From an uncultured Eggerthellaceae bacterium (lineage in GTDB: Bacteria > Actinomycetota > Coriobacteriia > Coriobacteriales > Eggerthellaceae): a stretch of 64,000 nt of DNA. The stretch is from assembly GCA_910588435.1 (NCBI GenBank), contig CAJUPL010000001.1:62001-126000 (forward strand), read 5' to 3'. Under the pieces are notes generated by a model. The model did no database searches, was not told where the DNA came from, and saw only the letters and a program-made list of their open reading frames with translations. Of this stretch, positions 35,566 through 42,461 are shown piece after piece; positions within the stretch are counted from its first letter, which is position 1; each line of letters starts with the position of its first letter. Position numbers and translations under genes: made by a program.

Positions 35566-35914
35566 GCATCACAAGCGTAGCATTGCCCCTCCCCAATAGT
35601 GGGCGCTTGCAATGCAAGCGCAGCATTGCGATGAGCAATGCGTAACTTGCCCGACAGGGCAAGAGCACCCGGCACCCAGCAACTGGTCAGGCAACCTAGC
35701 CTGGCGCAGACCATCTATCCGGGCATTTCGGGTTGTCACCCTCATTTCGCTACCTTCCCGCCCTTCGAGCTTGCAGGTAGCTGCGTTCGCAATGCGAACG
35801 CCCACACTTGGGGGGGGCACAGCTGCGGCTGCAATGCAGCCGCCCACTCTTAAAGGGTGAGGACATTTCGGGTTTGCAGGTAGCTGCAGCAAGCAATGCA
35901 AGCGCCCACAGGAA
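35566..35914 (+). repeat. Structured intergenic repeat, copy D (with extra 3' modules)
   Basis: A degenerate first module (AGCGTAGCATTGCCCC) is followed by GCGCTTGCAATGCAAGCGC (35603-35621), GCATTGC/GCAATGC (35623-35641), CTTGCCC/GGGCAAG (35646-35663) and the core (CCCGG 35668-35672 with CCGGG 35719-35723, TGGTC/GACCA). Next come GGGT/ACCC and a long GCTACC/GGTAGC stem (35749-35781). Three 3' modules stand in series: GCGTTCGCAATGCGAACGC (35783-35801), GCGGCTGCAATGCAGCCGC (35825-35843) and a degenerate one ending CGCCCACAGG (about 35910). It starts about 30-65 bases after the dprA stop, in the same direction. Confidence 0.86.
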
Positions 35915-35932
35915 AGGGTGTCCGCTCCTAAT

Positions 35933-35980
35933 GATGACCCCTCAGGTAAATGACATTTCCCCATGCTTAATGTCATTGGA
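35933..35980. repeat. Decayed copy of the 1441-1509 inverted repeat
   Basis: The segment reads ATGACCCCTCAGGTAAATGACA, then TTTCCCCATGCTTA, then ATGTCATTGGACG. The inner stem AATGACA/TGTCATT and the loop are almost the same as in the copy at 1441-1509, but the outer arms are lost. It lies between repeat copy D and gene remnants. Confidence 0.6.
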
Positions 35981-36011
35981 CGCCCCCGTGTGGCCGCTGT
36001 CCATCCAGTAG

Positions 36012-36173
36012 TATGATGGCAAGACCTATGCCATCGACGACGTGAGGCGCCGCTACGCATTGGAGCCCTCACGCACGTACCTCCTCACGCTCTGCTTCGC
36101 GGAGGGCTGGGAGCTCAAGGACGGATACAGCTTCGACGTCGAGGCGACAGTCAGCTACCGCTGCGCCGAGTAG
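36012..36173 (+). pseudogene. C-terminal fragment of an unidentified gene
   Basis: A 53-codon open stretch without start or ribosome site ends in TAG at 36171. It encodes YDGKTYAIDDVRRRYALEPS, continuing to DGYSFDVEATVSYRCAE. The codon use is more GC-rich than in neighbouring core genes. It begins abruptly 30 bases after the decayed inverted repeat, so it looks like the 3' end of a gene cut by rearrangement. I do not recognise the family. Confidence 0.45.
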
Positions 36174-36205
36174 TTACATTGGCAGGTTCACAATCGAGGT
36201 GAGAA

Positions 36206-36501
36206 GTGGTTGACGAAGATGATGTGGCGAGGTTGTTCGAGCTGCTCTTTGTGAAGGATAACAAGGTCGCATACGGGGCGTCGCAGGATCTTCAGAACTG
36301 AAGCAAGTAGAGGACGAGAAGCCCATTACGGCAAGACAGTGCATAAAGTTGCTTCCTGTTATTGCGGAGGCTAAGCCTGAATTGCGGGAAGACATTACCG
36401 GGGCGCTTTGAAACGCCAATGTCTGCATCTATGGCGAGAGCATGCGCCCGCTGATCTACAAGGACATCAAGGAAGCGCTGATCGAGATAGAGGAGCTTTA
36501 G
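36206..36501 (+). pseudogene. Broken HEAT-repeat (so-called SufBD-like) protein gene
   Basis: A start region VVDEDDVARLFELLFVKDNKVAYGA is followed by a stop and a frame change. In another frame comes DEKPITARQCIKLLPVIAEAKPELREDITGAL, a TGA, then NANVCIYGESMRPLIYKDIKEALIEIEEL and TAG at 36499. Together these match, from memory, the N- and C-terminal ends of a roughly 200-residue helical-repeat protein common in Firmicutes and Coriobacteriia and often labelled SufBD. The middle is deleted and at least one in-frame stop is present, so the gene is dead. It supports decay in this accessory region. Confidence 0.65.
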
Positions 36502-36600
36502 CAGCCTGCAGAAGGCAGCGCATCGCCGCAAGTGAGGCTTTCGTCGGCGACTACCTTAGCGCATCGCACATTGGTCATTTAGTCAGGAAAGAAGGTGAAG

Positions 36601-37074
36601 ATGCAGTTCGGTTTCTCGGCAGTCGGATTGGTCATGCTCGCCATGCTGTTCGTGCCTAACATGATCTGGGGGAGAAGGCAGCCCCTCGGGTACAGCGAAA
36701 TCGCAGAGCGCGAAAGCCCTGCACTCTGCATTTTCGAGCGTGTCGGCCAGGTCGCCGTCACGGCTTCAGCCCTAGCTTTCGTCTGCCCGGAGGGCTACGC
36801 CATGCCTTGGCTCTTGTGGCTCGCGCTGGCGTTCGTCCTGATGCTGCTCTACGAGGCTGCCTGGGTGCGCTACTTTAGAAGCGATGGGGGAGTACGGGAC
36901 ATGTATCGGCCTTTGGGCTTCATCCCTGTGCCCTTGGCGATGCTCCCGGTGGCGGCGTTCGTACTTCTGGGCATCTGGCAGCAGTCGCCGTTCACAGTTG
37001 CTGCCGCCATAGTCCTTGGAGTCGGCCACATCGGCATACATCTCGGCCATCTCAAGGATTGCCGGAAAGCGTGA
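36601..37074 (+). CDS. Small polytopic membrane protein, unknown function
   Basis: The ATG at 36601 follows GAAAGAAGG at 5 bases; 157 residues result. Five hydrophobic helices are apparent (about residues 5-22, 48-66, 68-88, 105-127 and 130-148). The NMIWG and RRQPLGY residues after helix 1 recall a family of uncharacterised integral membrane proteins found in clostridia and Coriobacteriia, but I cannot name it. It overlaps the end of the convergent GNAT gene by 23 bases. Base composition differs from the AT-richer genes beyond 40 kb. Confidence 0.75.
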   Translation: MQFGFSAVGLVMLAMLFVPNMIWGRRQPLGYSEIAERESPALCIFERVGQVAVTASALAFVCPEGYAMPWLLWLALAFVLMLLYEAAWVRYFRSDGGVRDMYRPLGFIPVPLAMLPVAAFVLLGIWQQSPFTVAAAIVLGVGHIGIHLGHLKDCRKA

Positions 37075-37579
37075 CGCCTTCGACGACCAGACACGGAATC
37101 TGCTCGTTGACGGGGGAGCCGTACTGCGCTCGGGGGATTTTATTCATCAGATAATTGACAAGGCGCTCCCCATCACGCGCGACGACGTTCTCGCTTGCGA
37201 CCACATAGCCCATCGCTTCGAAGAACGGTTTCGCCGTAATCGACGCATGGGTCGAGACGCCGTCGGGCGCAAGCGCTTCAAGGGATCGGCACAGCGCGGT
37301 GCCGATACCTTCCCCTTGGTGGTCCTTGTGCACGAAGAGCCTGTCGAGGTACCCGGTCGCGTCTATGTCACCGAACCCGATGATCCTGCCATCTTCCTCG
37401 GCGACCAGAGCGCCGTTGGCAAGCAACGAAGCGCTCCAAGCGTCAAGGTCGTCGCAGCCGGACACCCACGCGCACAGCTGGCCGGGCGTGTAGTCGTCCT
37501 TGCAAACCTCGCGGATGGTCTCGCGAAAGAGCTGCGCGGTTGCTTCGGCGTCATCGGGACTGTATGCGCGTATCAGCAT
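37052..37579 (-). CDS. GNAT family N-acetyltransferase
   Basis: A protein of about 175 residues with the GNAT acetyl-CoA-binding motif A: LDRLFVHKDHQGEGIGTALCRSLEA (about residues 78-102), where QGEGIG is the R/Q-x-x-G-x-G/A loop. The substrate is unknown. The C-terminal 30 residues go beyond the usual fold and overlap the convergent membrane protein gene. The start is ambiguous: the ATG at 37579 (MLIRAYSPDDA) resembles a family N-terminus, while an in-frame upstream start at 37600 is possible. Either start overlaps the hydrolase gene, so the two form an operon. Confidence 0.88.
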   Translation of the reverse strand: MLIRAYSPDDAEATAQLFRETIREVCKDDYTPGQLCAWVSGCDDLDAWSASLLANGALVAEEDGRIIGFGDIDATGYLDRLFVHKDHQGEGIGTALCRSLEALAPDGVSTHASITAKPFFEAMGYVVASENVVARDGERLVNYLMNKIPRAQYGSPVNEQIPCLVVEGVTLSGNP

Positions 37580-38438
37580 CGATGGTTCCCTTTGTCTCAA
37601 AGGGCGATTGCAAGCTGTGGTCGAGGGTACTGCTGGGAGGAAGAGCAGGGATGAAAGCCTCGATGAGCTCGTTCACGTCATTGGGCTTGTCGGTGTTGGA
37701 GCTGTGACCGGCTCCCTCGATCCAGTGGACCTTGATTCCCGTGCGCTTCTCCCATTCGCGGTTGTATTGTTTGGCGGTGCCGGCGGCATCATTCGTGCCG
37801 CAGATGAGAAGTGCGGGGCGGTCGATTCTATAAGGCCGGTCTGCCTCGACGGCTTGTGCGAGCGCACGGTATCCGTGGGCAGCAAGCTCGCAGTATTCGC
37901 GCTTGTCGTATCCCGCCATCATCTCACGCATGAGCTGCCGCCCGTACTCGCTGGTAGCGCAGCCTTCGGAACCCATTTTCACAAGAAGGCTCCACGGAAT
38001 GGAGAGATACATCAGCTTGGTGTGCTTGAGCGCAGCCAGCTCCCATCCTGAGTAGTAGGCGCGCTGAAGGGGGCATGAGTCGATCGAGACGAACCCAGAG
38101 ACGACGCCGGGGAAGAGATACATGAACGCCTGGGCGACGTACCCTCCCATCGACTGCCCGATGAGCACGGGCGAGTCTATGCCTTCGGTGTCGAGAATCT
38201 CCTTGAGCCAGCGAGCCTTGTCGTCCAGCTTCCAAGCAAGGGGGAAGGGGCGCGACTCGCCGTGCGAGGGGGCATCCCACGAAAGGATGTTCGCCCTGCC
38301 TTCGAAATGCTCGACCTGCTTGGCGAAGAGCCGGTGGTCGGCGGTCAGTCCCGGTAGGAAGACGAGCCATGGCGCGCCGTCGCCCGCCTCGCGAGACGTC
38401 CAGTAGGCGATTCCTTTGTAGTTGTTTGGTCGGAGCAT
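37551..38438 (-). CDS. Alpha/beta hydrolase
   Basis: The second of two adjacent ATGs is chosen (295 residues) because GGAGG is 5 bases upstream. The fold is clear: LVFLPGLTADHRLFAKQVEHF (oxyanion region), ILSWDAPSHGESRPF, and the nucleophile elbow IGQSMGGYVAQAFMYLFP (Ser near residue 95). The acid is probably in LLICGTNDAAG and the base His in IEGAGHSSNTDKP. The substrate cannot be told; such enzymes act on esters, lactones or peptides. The last 30 residues are atypical and overlap the acetyltransferase start. The base composition is GC-rich compared with the flanking 39-42 kb genes, hinting at separate origin. Confidence 0.9.
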   Translation of the reverse strand: MLRPNNYKGIAYWTSREAGDGAPWLVFLPGLTADHRLFAKQVEHFEGRANILSWDAPSHGESRPFPLAWKLDDKARWLKEILDTEGIDSPVLIGQSMGGYVAQAFMYLFPGVVSGFVSIDSCPLQRAYYSGWELAALKHTKLMYLSIPWSLLVKMGSEGCATSEYGRQLMREMMAGYDKREYCELAAHGYRALAQAVEADRPYRIDRPALLICGTNDAAGTAKQYNREWEKRTGIKVHWIEGAGHSSNTDKPNDVNELIEAFIPALPPSSTLDHSLQSPFETKGTIDADTRIQSR

Positions 38439-38536
38439 CATGTCCTCCCTGCAGCATTACCTTTGAATCCATTATCTCACGCTATGCAAGGCGGCAGTAG
38501 TGATGATGTATTGCATGAACCGACACCCCACCCTCG

Positions 38537-38574
38537 AAAACGACACCCCAAGCCAAAAAGGGGTGTCGTTTTGT
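38537..38574. terminator. Bidirectional intrinsic terminator
   Basis: AAAACGACACCCC (38537-38549) pairs perfectly with GGGGTGTCGTTTT (38560-38572), 13 bp with a 10-base loop; T-runs occur on both strands. A partial direct repeat of the arm (CGACACCCCA) lies at 38521. There is no intact gene just upstream on the plus strand, so it may be left from a lost gene. Confidence 0.85.
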
Positions 38575-38607
38575 ATCGTCAGCGTCGATTGGTGGAGAAA
38601 GGCTTAC

Positions 38608-38636
38608 GGCCCGCAATTCTGCGGGCCGCTTCTTTT
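38608..38636 (+). terminator. Intrinsic terminator
   Basis: GGCCCGCA (38608-38615) pairs with TGCGGGCC (38620-38627), then GCTTCTTTT. A classic GC stem with T-tract, again without an intact gene directly before it. Confidence 0.8.
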
Positions 38637-38639
38637 ATA

Positions 38640-38687
38640 AAGGCCGCTACTCATGAGCATGCAAGCATGCTCATGAGTAGCGGCCTT
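38640..38687. repeat. Perfect 23-bp inverted repeat
   Basis: Bases 38640-38662 are the exact reverse complement of 38665-38687, with only AA between. The arm runs AAGGCCGCTACTCATGAGC and then ATGC. It is too long and loop-poor for a typical terminator and would tend to form a cruciform. It directly follows the terminator at 38608. Confidence 0.9.
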
Positions 38688-38759
38688 GGCGCACTCACGT
38701 GCGCCTGATCCGGGTGGTCACGCAGGCCTGCTCATGCGCGCTCCCGCTTGCCAATGGGC

Positions 38760-38883
38760 GGCAAGGCACGAATACGGTGCCTTGCCCTACGTCCACCAGA
38801 AACATCCTCATGTCCAATAACGCCACCAACAAGAGAGGTCTATCAGGTTGACGTAGGGCACGCCACCGATCTTGTGGCGTGCC
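38760..38883 (+). other. Paired hairpins with a competing long-range stem
   Basis: GGCAAGGCAC/GTGCCTTGCC (38760-38786, 10 bp) and GGCACGCCAC/GTGGCGTGCC (38857-38883, 10 bp) are perfect hairpins with 7-base loops. GCCCTACGTC (38784-38793) also pairs with GACGTAGGGC (38850-38859), 10 bp, and shares three bases with each hairpin arm, so the stems compete or stack. It leads into repeat copy E 50 bases later. No gene is evident here. Confidence 0.6.
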
Positions 38884-38935
38884 GCAACGCAGCAACACGG
38901 ACTGCTGGCGTGCGCAACTCAGCCCCAATCCCTAA

Positions 38936-39148
38936 CCTGTGGGCGGCTGCATTGCAGCCGCAGCATTGCGCCAGCAATGCGTAACGCAGGCGATGAGCCT
39001 GCGAACACCCGGATGCTAGCAACTGGTCAGGTAACCTAGCCTGGCGCAGACCACCTATCCGGGCATTTCGGATTATCACCCTCATTTCGCTACCTTCTCG
39101 CCCTTCGGGCTTGCAGATAGCTGCCACAAGCAATGCGAACGCCCACAA
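38936..39148 (+). repeat. Structured intergenic repeat, copy E
   Basis: GCGGCTGCATTGCAGCCGC (38943-38961), GCATTGC/GCAATGC (38963-38980) and CGCAGGC/GCCTGCG (38985-39003) precede the core (CCCGG 39008-39012 with CCGGG 39059-39063; TGGTC/GACCA). A GCTA...TAGC stem containing GCCC/GGGC follows, and a degenerate 3' end AAGCAATGCGAACGCCCACA. Its stem combination is a mix of those in copies A and B. It lies 25 bases from the end of the minus-strand operon ending at 39173, in opposite orientation to it. Confidence 0.85.
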
Positions 39149-39172
39149 TAAGAGCCGAATCCAAGCAGCTGG

Positions 39173-39391
39173 TCAGTAGGAGATGGTGATCAGCTGGCAT
39201 TCGCGGCAGATATCAGCTGCGAATGCCGTGCGGCCACCTATCTTTGGAGAGGTCAGCTCAACGAAGCCTGGAGCGTGTCGGGCATTCTCAAAGGAGCTTG
39301 GCACTTCGTCCGCAAAGCTTAATGCCCCATCTTTCGTGCTGAAGATGTACCCCGGTTCAAGCTCTTGCCCGCATTTGTGGCACTTTGTCAT
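39173..39391 (-). CDS. Small zinc-ribbon protein (DUF6487-like)
   Basis: A 72-residue protein with two CxxC-type knuckles, CHKCGQELEPGYIFS near the N-terminus and CRECQLITISY at the C-terminus, forming a probable zinc ribbon. The pattern C-x-x-C-G-x-x-[LM]-x-x-G-[YF]-[IL] resembles a family of small proteins of unknown function, DUF6487 to my recollection. It is the last gene of a three-gene operon with an XRE-AbrB regulator and a DUF4177-like protein. Confidence 0.75.
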   Translation of the reverse strand: MTKCHKCGQELEPGYIFSTKDGALSFADEVPSSFENARHAPGFVELTSPKIGGRTAFAADICRECQLITISY

Positions 39392-39400
39392 GATTGGCGC

Positions 39401-39586
39401 CTAGCCTTTCTGAAACACAAGGGTGATGATGAGGGTCTTGCCTGTGGGCCCGAACTTTGTTGGTACGAAGCCGCTGTAGGTGAAGCCCTTCTCGGCGTAC
39501 TTGGTTATGACCGGCTTGAAACCGTTCAACTCGGCGTTCCAGGCTGGGTTGTTCTCGAGATCCATGGTGACGAACTCGGTTTGCAT
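39401..39586 (-). CDS. DUF4177-like small protein
   Basis: The ATG at 39586 (MQTEFVTMDL) follows AAAGGATC; 61 residues. The pattern of an N-terminal beta strand, a conserved KYAEKGFTYSGFVPT and a final TLIITLVFQK agrees with DUF4177-type small proteins of unknown function. It begins 2 bases after the XRE-AbrB stop and ends 10 bases before the zinc-ribbon gene, so all three are one transcript. Confidence 0.7.
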   Translation of the reverse strand: MQTEFVTMDLENNPAWNAELNGFKPVITKYAEKGFTYSGFVPTKFGPTGKTLIITLVFQKG

Positions 39587-39587
39587 G

Positions 39588-40040
39588 TCAGATCCTTTCG
39601 TCGGCAGCATTTGCGATGGAAGCATTGACCGCGCGTCCGAACATCTTCAGCATGGCTTCGGCGTCTTCAAGGCGCTGAAGTGCTATGCCCTGGGATTCAT
39701 CACCCAAGATGAGCAGCTCATCCCCGCTTTCCAAGCCGAACACCTCACGAGCCTTCTTCGGGATGACGATCTGCCCGCGCTCTCCTATCTTTGCGATGCC
39801 GAAGATATGCAACCCGGCTGGCGGGATAGGGTACCCGGCGCGTTCTTCGGAATGGTTCACCAGGTCATCCAGGCGCACTTTGAACAGTCGTGAAAGCGCT
39901 TGAGCGTTCACTAGGTCTGGTACCGCCTCACCGGATTCCCACTTTGCAACTGTCTGACGAGATACGCCCAAGCGCTCAGCTAGCGCTTCTTGGGTGAGCG
40001 ATCCTTGTGTACGCAATGTCTGTATGTTTTGAGCGATCAT
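39588..40040 (-). CDS. XRE-type HTH fused to an AbrB-like domain
   Basis: About 150 residues. The N-terminal helix-turn-helix is LRTQGSLTQEALAERLGVSRQTVAKWESGEAVPDL (residues about 8-42). A swapped-hairpin AbrB domain follows: IFGIAKIGERGQIVIPKKAREVFGLESGDELLILGDE (about 80-116). Both domains bind DNA, so this is a transcription regulator, probably of its own operon. The start at 40040 (MIAQNIQ) is preferred because GGAGG lies 10 bases away; an ATG at 40049 is too close to it. The 300-base region upstream to 40356 holds no gene I can support. Confidence 0.88.
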   Translation of the reverse strand: MIAQNIQTLRTQGSLTQEALAERLGVSRQTVAKWESGEAVPDLVNAQALSRLFKVRLDDLVNHSEERAGYPIPPAGLHIFGIAKIGERGQIVIPKKAREVFGLESGDELLILGDESQGIALQRLEDAEAMLKMFGRAVNASIANAADERI

Positions 40041-40409
40041 CCTTTTCATGCCTCCGATGAGATCATAGAGCGCTATATCGGTGAATGCTATCAACTAGGC
40101 GCGTCATCTTCCGGATGGAAATGTAACCCATAGTTGGCATGGGCGCGACTGAGCAATCCGAGCTACAGATAATCGTTTTGCAGATGATGGCCTCGCTGAG
40201 CAATAAGGGCAGATAAGGCGATCGGAAGGGATTGGCCGGGATCAGATCGTCACTGAGTCAAAAAGGGCTACGATCAAATAATGACCCTTGCGAACGACTC
40301 CGGTGTTGATATCAGTGTTAGATTTATGGCGAGAACATGATAGTAGCTAGCGGTTGTGAAAAAGGGCATGAAGCCGAAAGAGCTATTGGAAGGAAGAAGG
40401 GGTGAAGGA

Positions 40410-41099
40410 GTGGGGCTAAGAAGACTGACAGATAAGATTTACTATCTTCCCCACGACCCGGAGCTTGACAGACCGATGCTGGCTTATGTGAAAGGTGATA
40501 AGTATGCCTTAGCTATCGATGCGGGGTATTCGGCATCCCATGTGAGAAGCTTTTATGCGGCATTGAGGGCTTGCAATTTCGGAGAACCTGATTTCACGGT
40601 GATCACGCACTGGCACTATGACCATACCTTTGGATTGTGTGCCGCAGAAGGCGTCAGCATCGCACATCAGAAAACAAACCTCTTCCTAAGGGAGCAGAAG
40701 GTTAAGGCTCAAGGTAGAGGCTATGTTGATGATTTAAAAGAGAGTGATGCTCACTTTGCAAAAGAATATACAGGACGGAACGAAGTGAGTATCGTGTTGG
40801 CTGACCTCGAATTCTCGAATGAGATCATATTGAATTTGGGAAATCTAACGGCTCGAGTTTTCCATACCGATTCGCCCCATTCAGAAGATACAACTTGCGT
40901 TCTCATTCCAGAAGAAGGAGTTCTCTTCTTGGGTGACTCTACAAGCGAGGATTTCTTCAATGGCGGCTATATGGACAAAGCAAAGCTGAATCGTCTGATC
41001 CTTACAATTCGCTCTATAGATTGCAAGTACTGTGCGCTTAGTCATTGCGAACCTCTGGAAAAGGATGAGCTGCTTGCGTACTTGGATAGCATTGGATGA
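40410..41099 (+). CDS. Metallo-beta-lactamase-fold hydrolase
   Basis: About 229 residues from a GTG at 40410 after AAGAAGG; alternative starts at 40356 or 40368 add up to 18 residues. The metal-binding THWHYDHTFGL (HxHxDH) is near residue 65-75; LFLGDSTSEDFFNGGYMD and ALSHCEPL provide the remaining Asp and His. The opening LTDKIYYLPHDPELDRPMLAYVKGDKYALAIDAGYS is typical of a glyoxalase-II-like or general MBL subgroup. Substrate unknown. It is more AT-rich than the core genes, and stands alone before a GNAT gene. Confidence 0.85.
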   Translation: MGLRRLTDKIYYLPHDPELDRPMLAYVKGDKYALAIDAGYSASHVRSFYAALRACNFGEPDFTVITHWHYDHTFGLCAAEGVSIAHQKTNLFLREQKVKAQGRGYVDDLKESDAHFAKEYTGRNEVSIVLADLEFSNEIILNLGNLTARVFHTDSPHSEDTTCVLIPEEGVLFLGDSTSEDFFNGGYMDKAKLNRLILTIRSIDCKYCALSHCEPLEKDELLAYLDSIG

Positions 41100-41198
41100 T
41101 TGCTGAAGTTGCCTTAGCGGGGTAGAGGAACCGTAGAGGCGTCGGTCGGCTTCCGTTGCATGAAATAGCCTCATCGCTAATTGTCGTTGGAGGAAACT

Positions 41199-41651
41199 AT
41201 GGGTGAATTGAGGTATATAGATATCAGAGAAGACCCGCAGCTTGCAGAGGATGCGGCTGCTTGGTTCCATTCGAAGTGGGAAGTTCCCGAGGAAGAATAC
41301 CTTTCTTGCATCACAGCATACCTCAACCACGAAAACGAGCTCGGATGGTTCCTTTGCTTGGACGACGATGATGTTGTTGGCGGACTTGGGGTGATAGAGA
41401 ACGATTTCCACGACAGGAAGGATCTCGCTCCCAATATCTGCGCGGTTTATACCGAAGTGAGCTATCGGGGGGAGGGCATTGCTGGACGTTTGTTGGACGC
41501 CGCCGTTGTTAATTTGAGAGCAGAGGGCATCTCGCCGGTGTATCTGGTCACTGAGCTAACCGGTTTCTATGAGAGATACGGATGGGAATTTCTCTGCATG
41601 GTGCAGGATGAGAGCGGACTCGGTTTGCTGAGAATGTACGTACATGAATAG
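41199..41651 (+). CDS. GNAT family N-acetyltransferase
   Basis: The ATG at 41199 follows GGAGG at 4-5 bases; 150 residues. Motif A is ICAVYTEVSYRGEGIAGRLLDAAVVNL (about residues 80-106) with the acetyl-CoA loop YRGEGIAG; motif B includes VTELTGFYERYGWEFL. Similar proteins acetylate aminoglycosides or small metabolites, but nothing identifies the substrate. One of three GNAT genes in the 37-43 kb accessory region. Confidence 0.9.
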   Translation: MGELRYIDIREDPQLAEDAAAWFHSKWEVPEEEYLSCITAYLNHENELGWFLCLDDDDVVGGLGVIENDFHDRKDLAPNICAVYTEVSYRGEGIAGRLLDAAVVNLRAEGISPVYLVTELTGFYERYGWEFLCMVQDESGLGLLRMYVHE

Positions 41652-41758
41652 TCCGTCTCGATCGAATGAGCTGCTCTGGAGTGCGCAATCGGCGTTATTG
41701 GGTCTGAACTATCTCGATTCGCAAATTGCAGGGCAATCGAAGTCAGGCGTTTCTGCCG

Positions 41759-42394
41759 TCATGCTTTCCTCACTGGATGGCGGATGACAGTCTTCAATTT
41801 CTCCGGCTTGCAGCGGCGAGGGTCGGAGAGGTAGATCTCGTGGTGGAGGCGCTTGCTGCTGAAGTCGGGGACGTATCCCTGACTCTCAGCGAAGTCGTGC
41901 ATCTTCGCAACGGTTGAGGGTTCGCTGTCGTATGGGCCGACATGCATGCACTGCACGCAAAGGCCCTCGTTCATGGGCATGAACTCCACCTTCGAGAAAT
42001 CCTGCTCCTTCTTCACGGTGGCCTCAGATATGGCCCATTCGAAGTCTTCCCTTGTGACGAAGTCAGGTAGGCGGATGCACGATATGAAGCGCAAGTCTTC
42101 CTTGCGCGAGCAGCCGATCTTGTTCGTTGCGCCTTCTTGCCACCAGAAGCCCTCAAGCGGTGGCACTACGTAATCGAAGTAGCCTTCTATCCGGTGGTCA
42201 CCCTTCTTCGACATCTTGATGGTGAAGGCGACGGCGTACAGAAGCCCGATGGACTGCTTATACTCACCGCCTTCGATGGTGGGATCACCCGAGCCAAGGA
42301 CGACAATGTAATTCATGGGCGGCACATCAACGATGGTCGGCTTCTTGGGAGGGGAGTAGAATTCCTTGTATTCCCGTTTGTAGTCGAACGCCAT
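41759..42394 (-). CDS. GyrI-like small-molecule-binding protein
   Basis: A 211-residue protein resembling the stand-alone GyrI-like domain proteins (PF06445 type): MAFDYKREYKEFYSPPKKPTIVDVPPMNYIVVLGSGDP at the start, the hydrophobic EGYFDYVVPPLEGFWWQ, and MHVGPYDSEPSTVAKMHDFAESQGY near residue 150-175. Such domains bind amphipathic compounds; some related proteins hydrolyse cyclopropanoid toxins. There is no DNA-binding domain, so it is not a regulator by itself. GAAGGG lies about 11 bases before the ATG. Confidence 0.85.
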   Translation of the reverse strand: MAFDYKREYKEFYSPPKKPTIVDVPPMNYIVVLGSGDPTIEGGEYKQSIGLLYAVAFTIKMSKKGDHRIEGYFDYVVPPLEGFWWQEGATNKIGCSRKEDLRFISCIRLPDFVTREDFEWAISEATVKKEQDFSKVEFMPMNEGLCVQCMHVGPYDSEPSTVAKMHDFAESQGYVPDFSSKRLHHEIYLSDPRRCKPEKLKTVIRHPVRKA

Positions 42395-42461
42395 GAGCAG
42401 TCCGCCCTTCTATTGATATCGCATTAATTATCTCACGCTGCAGACGCATCCCCTTATCTGT

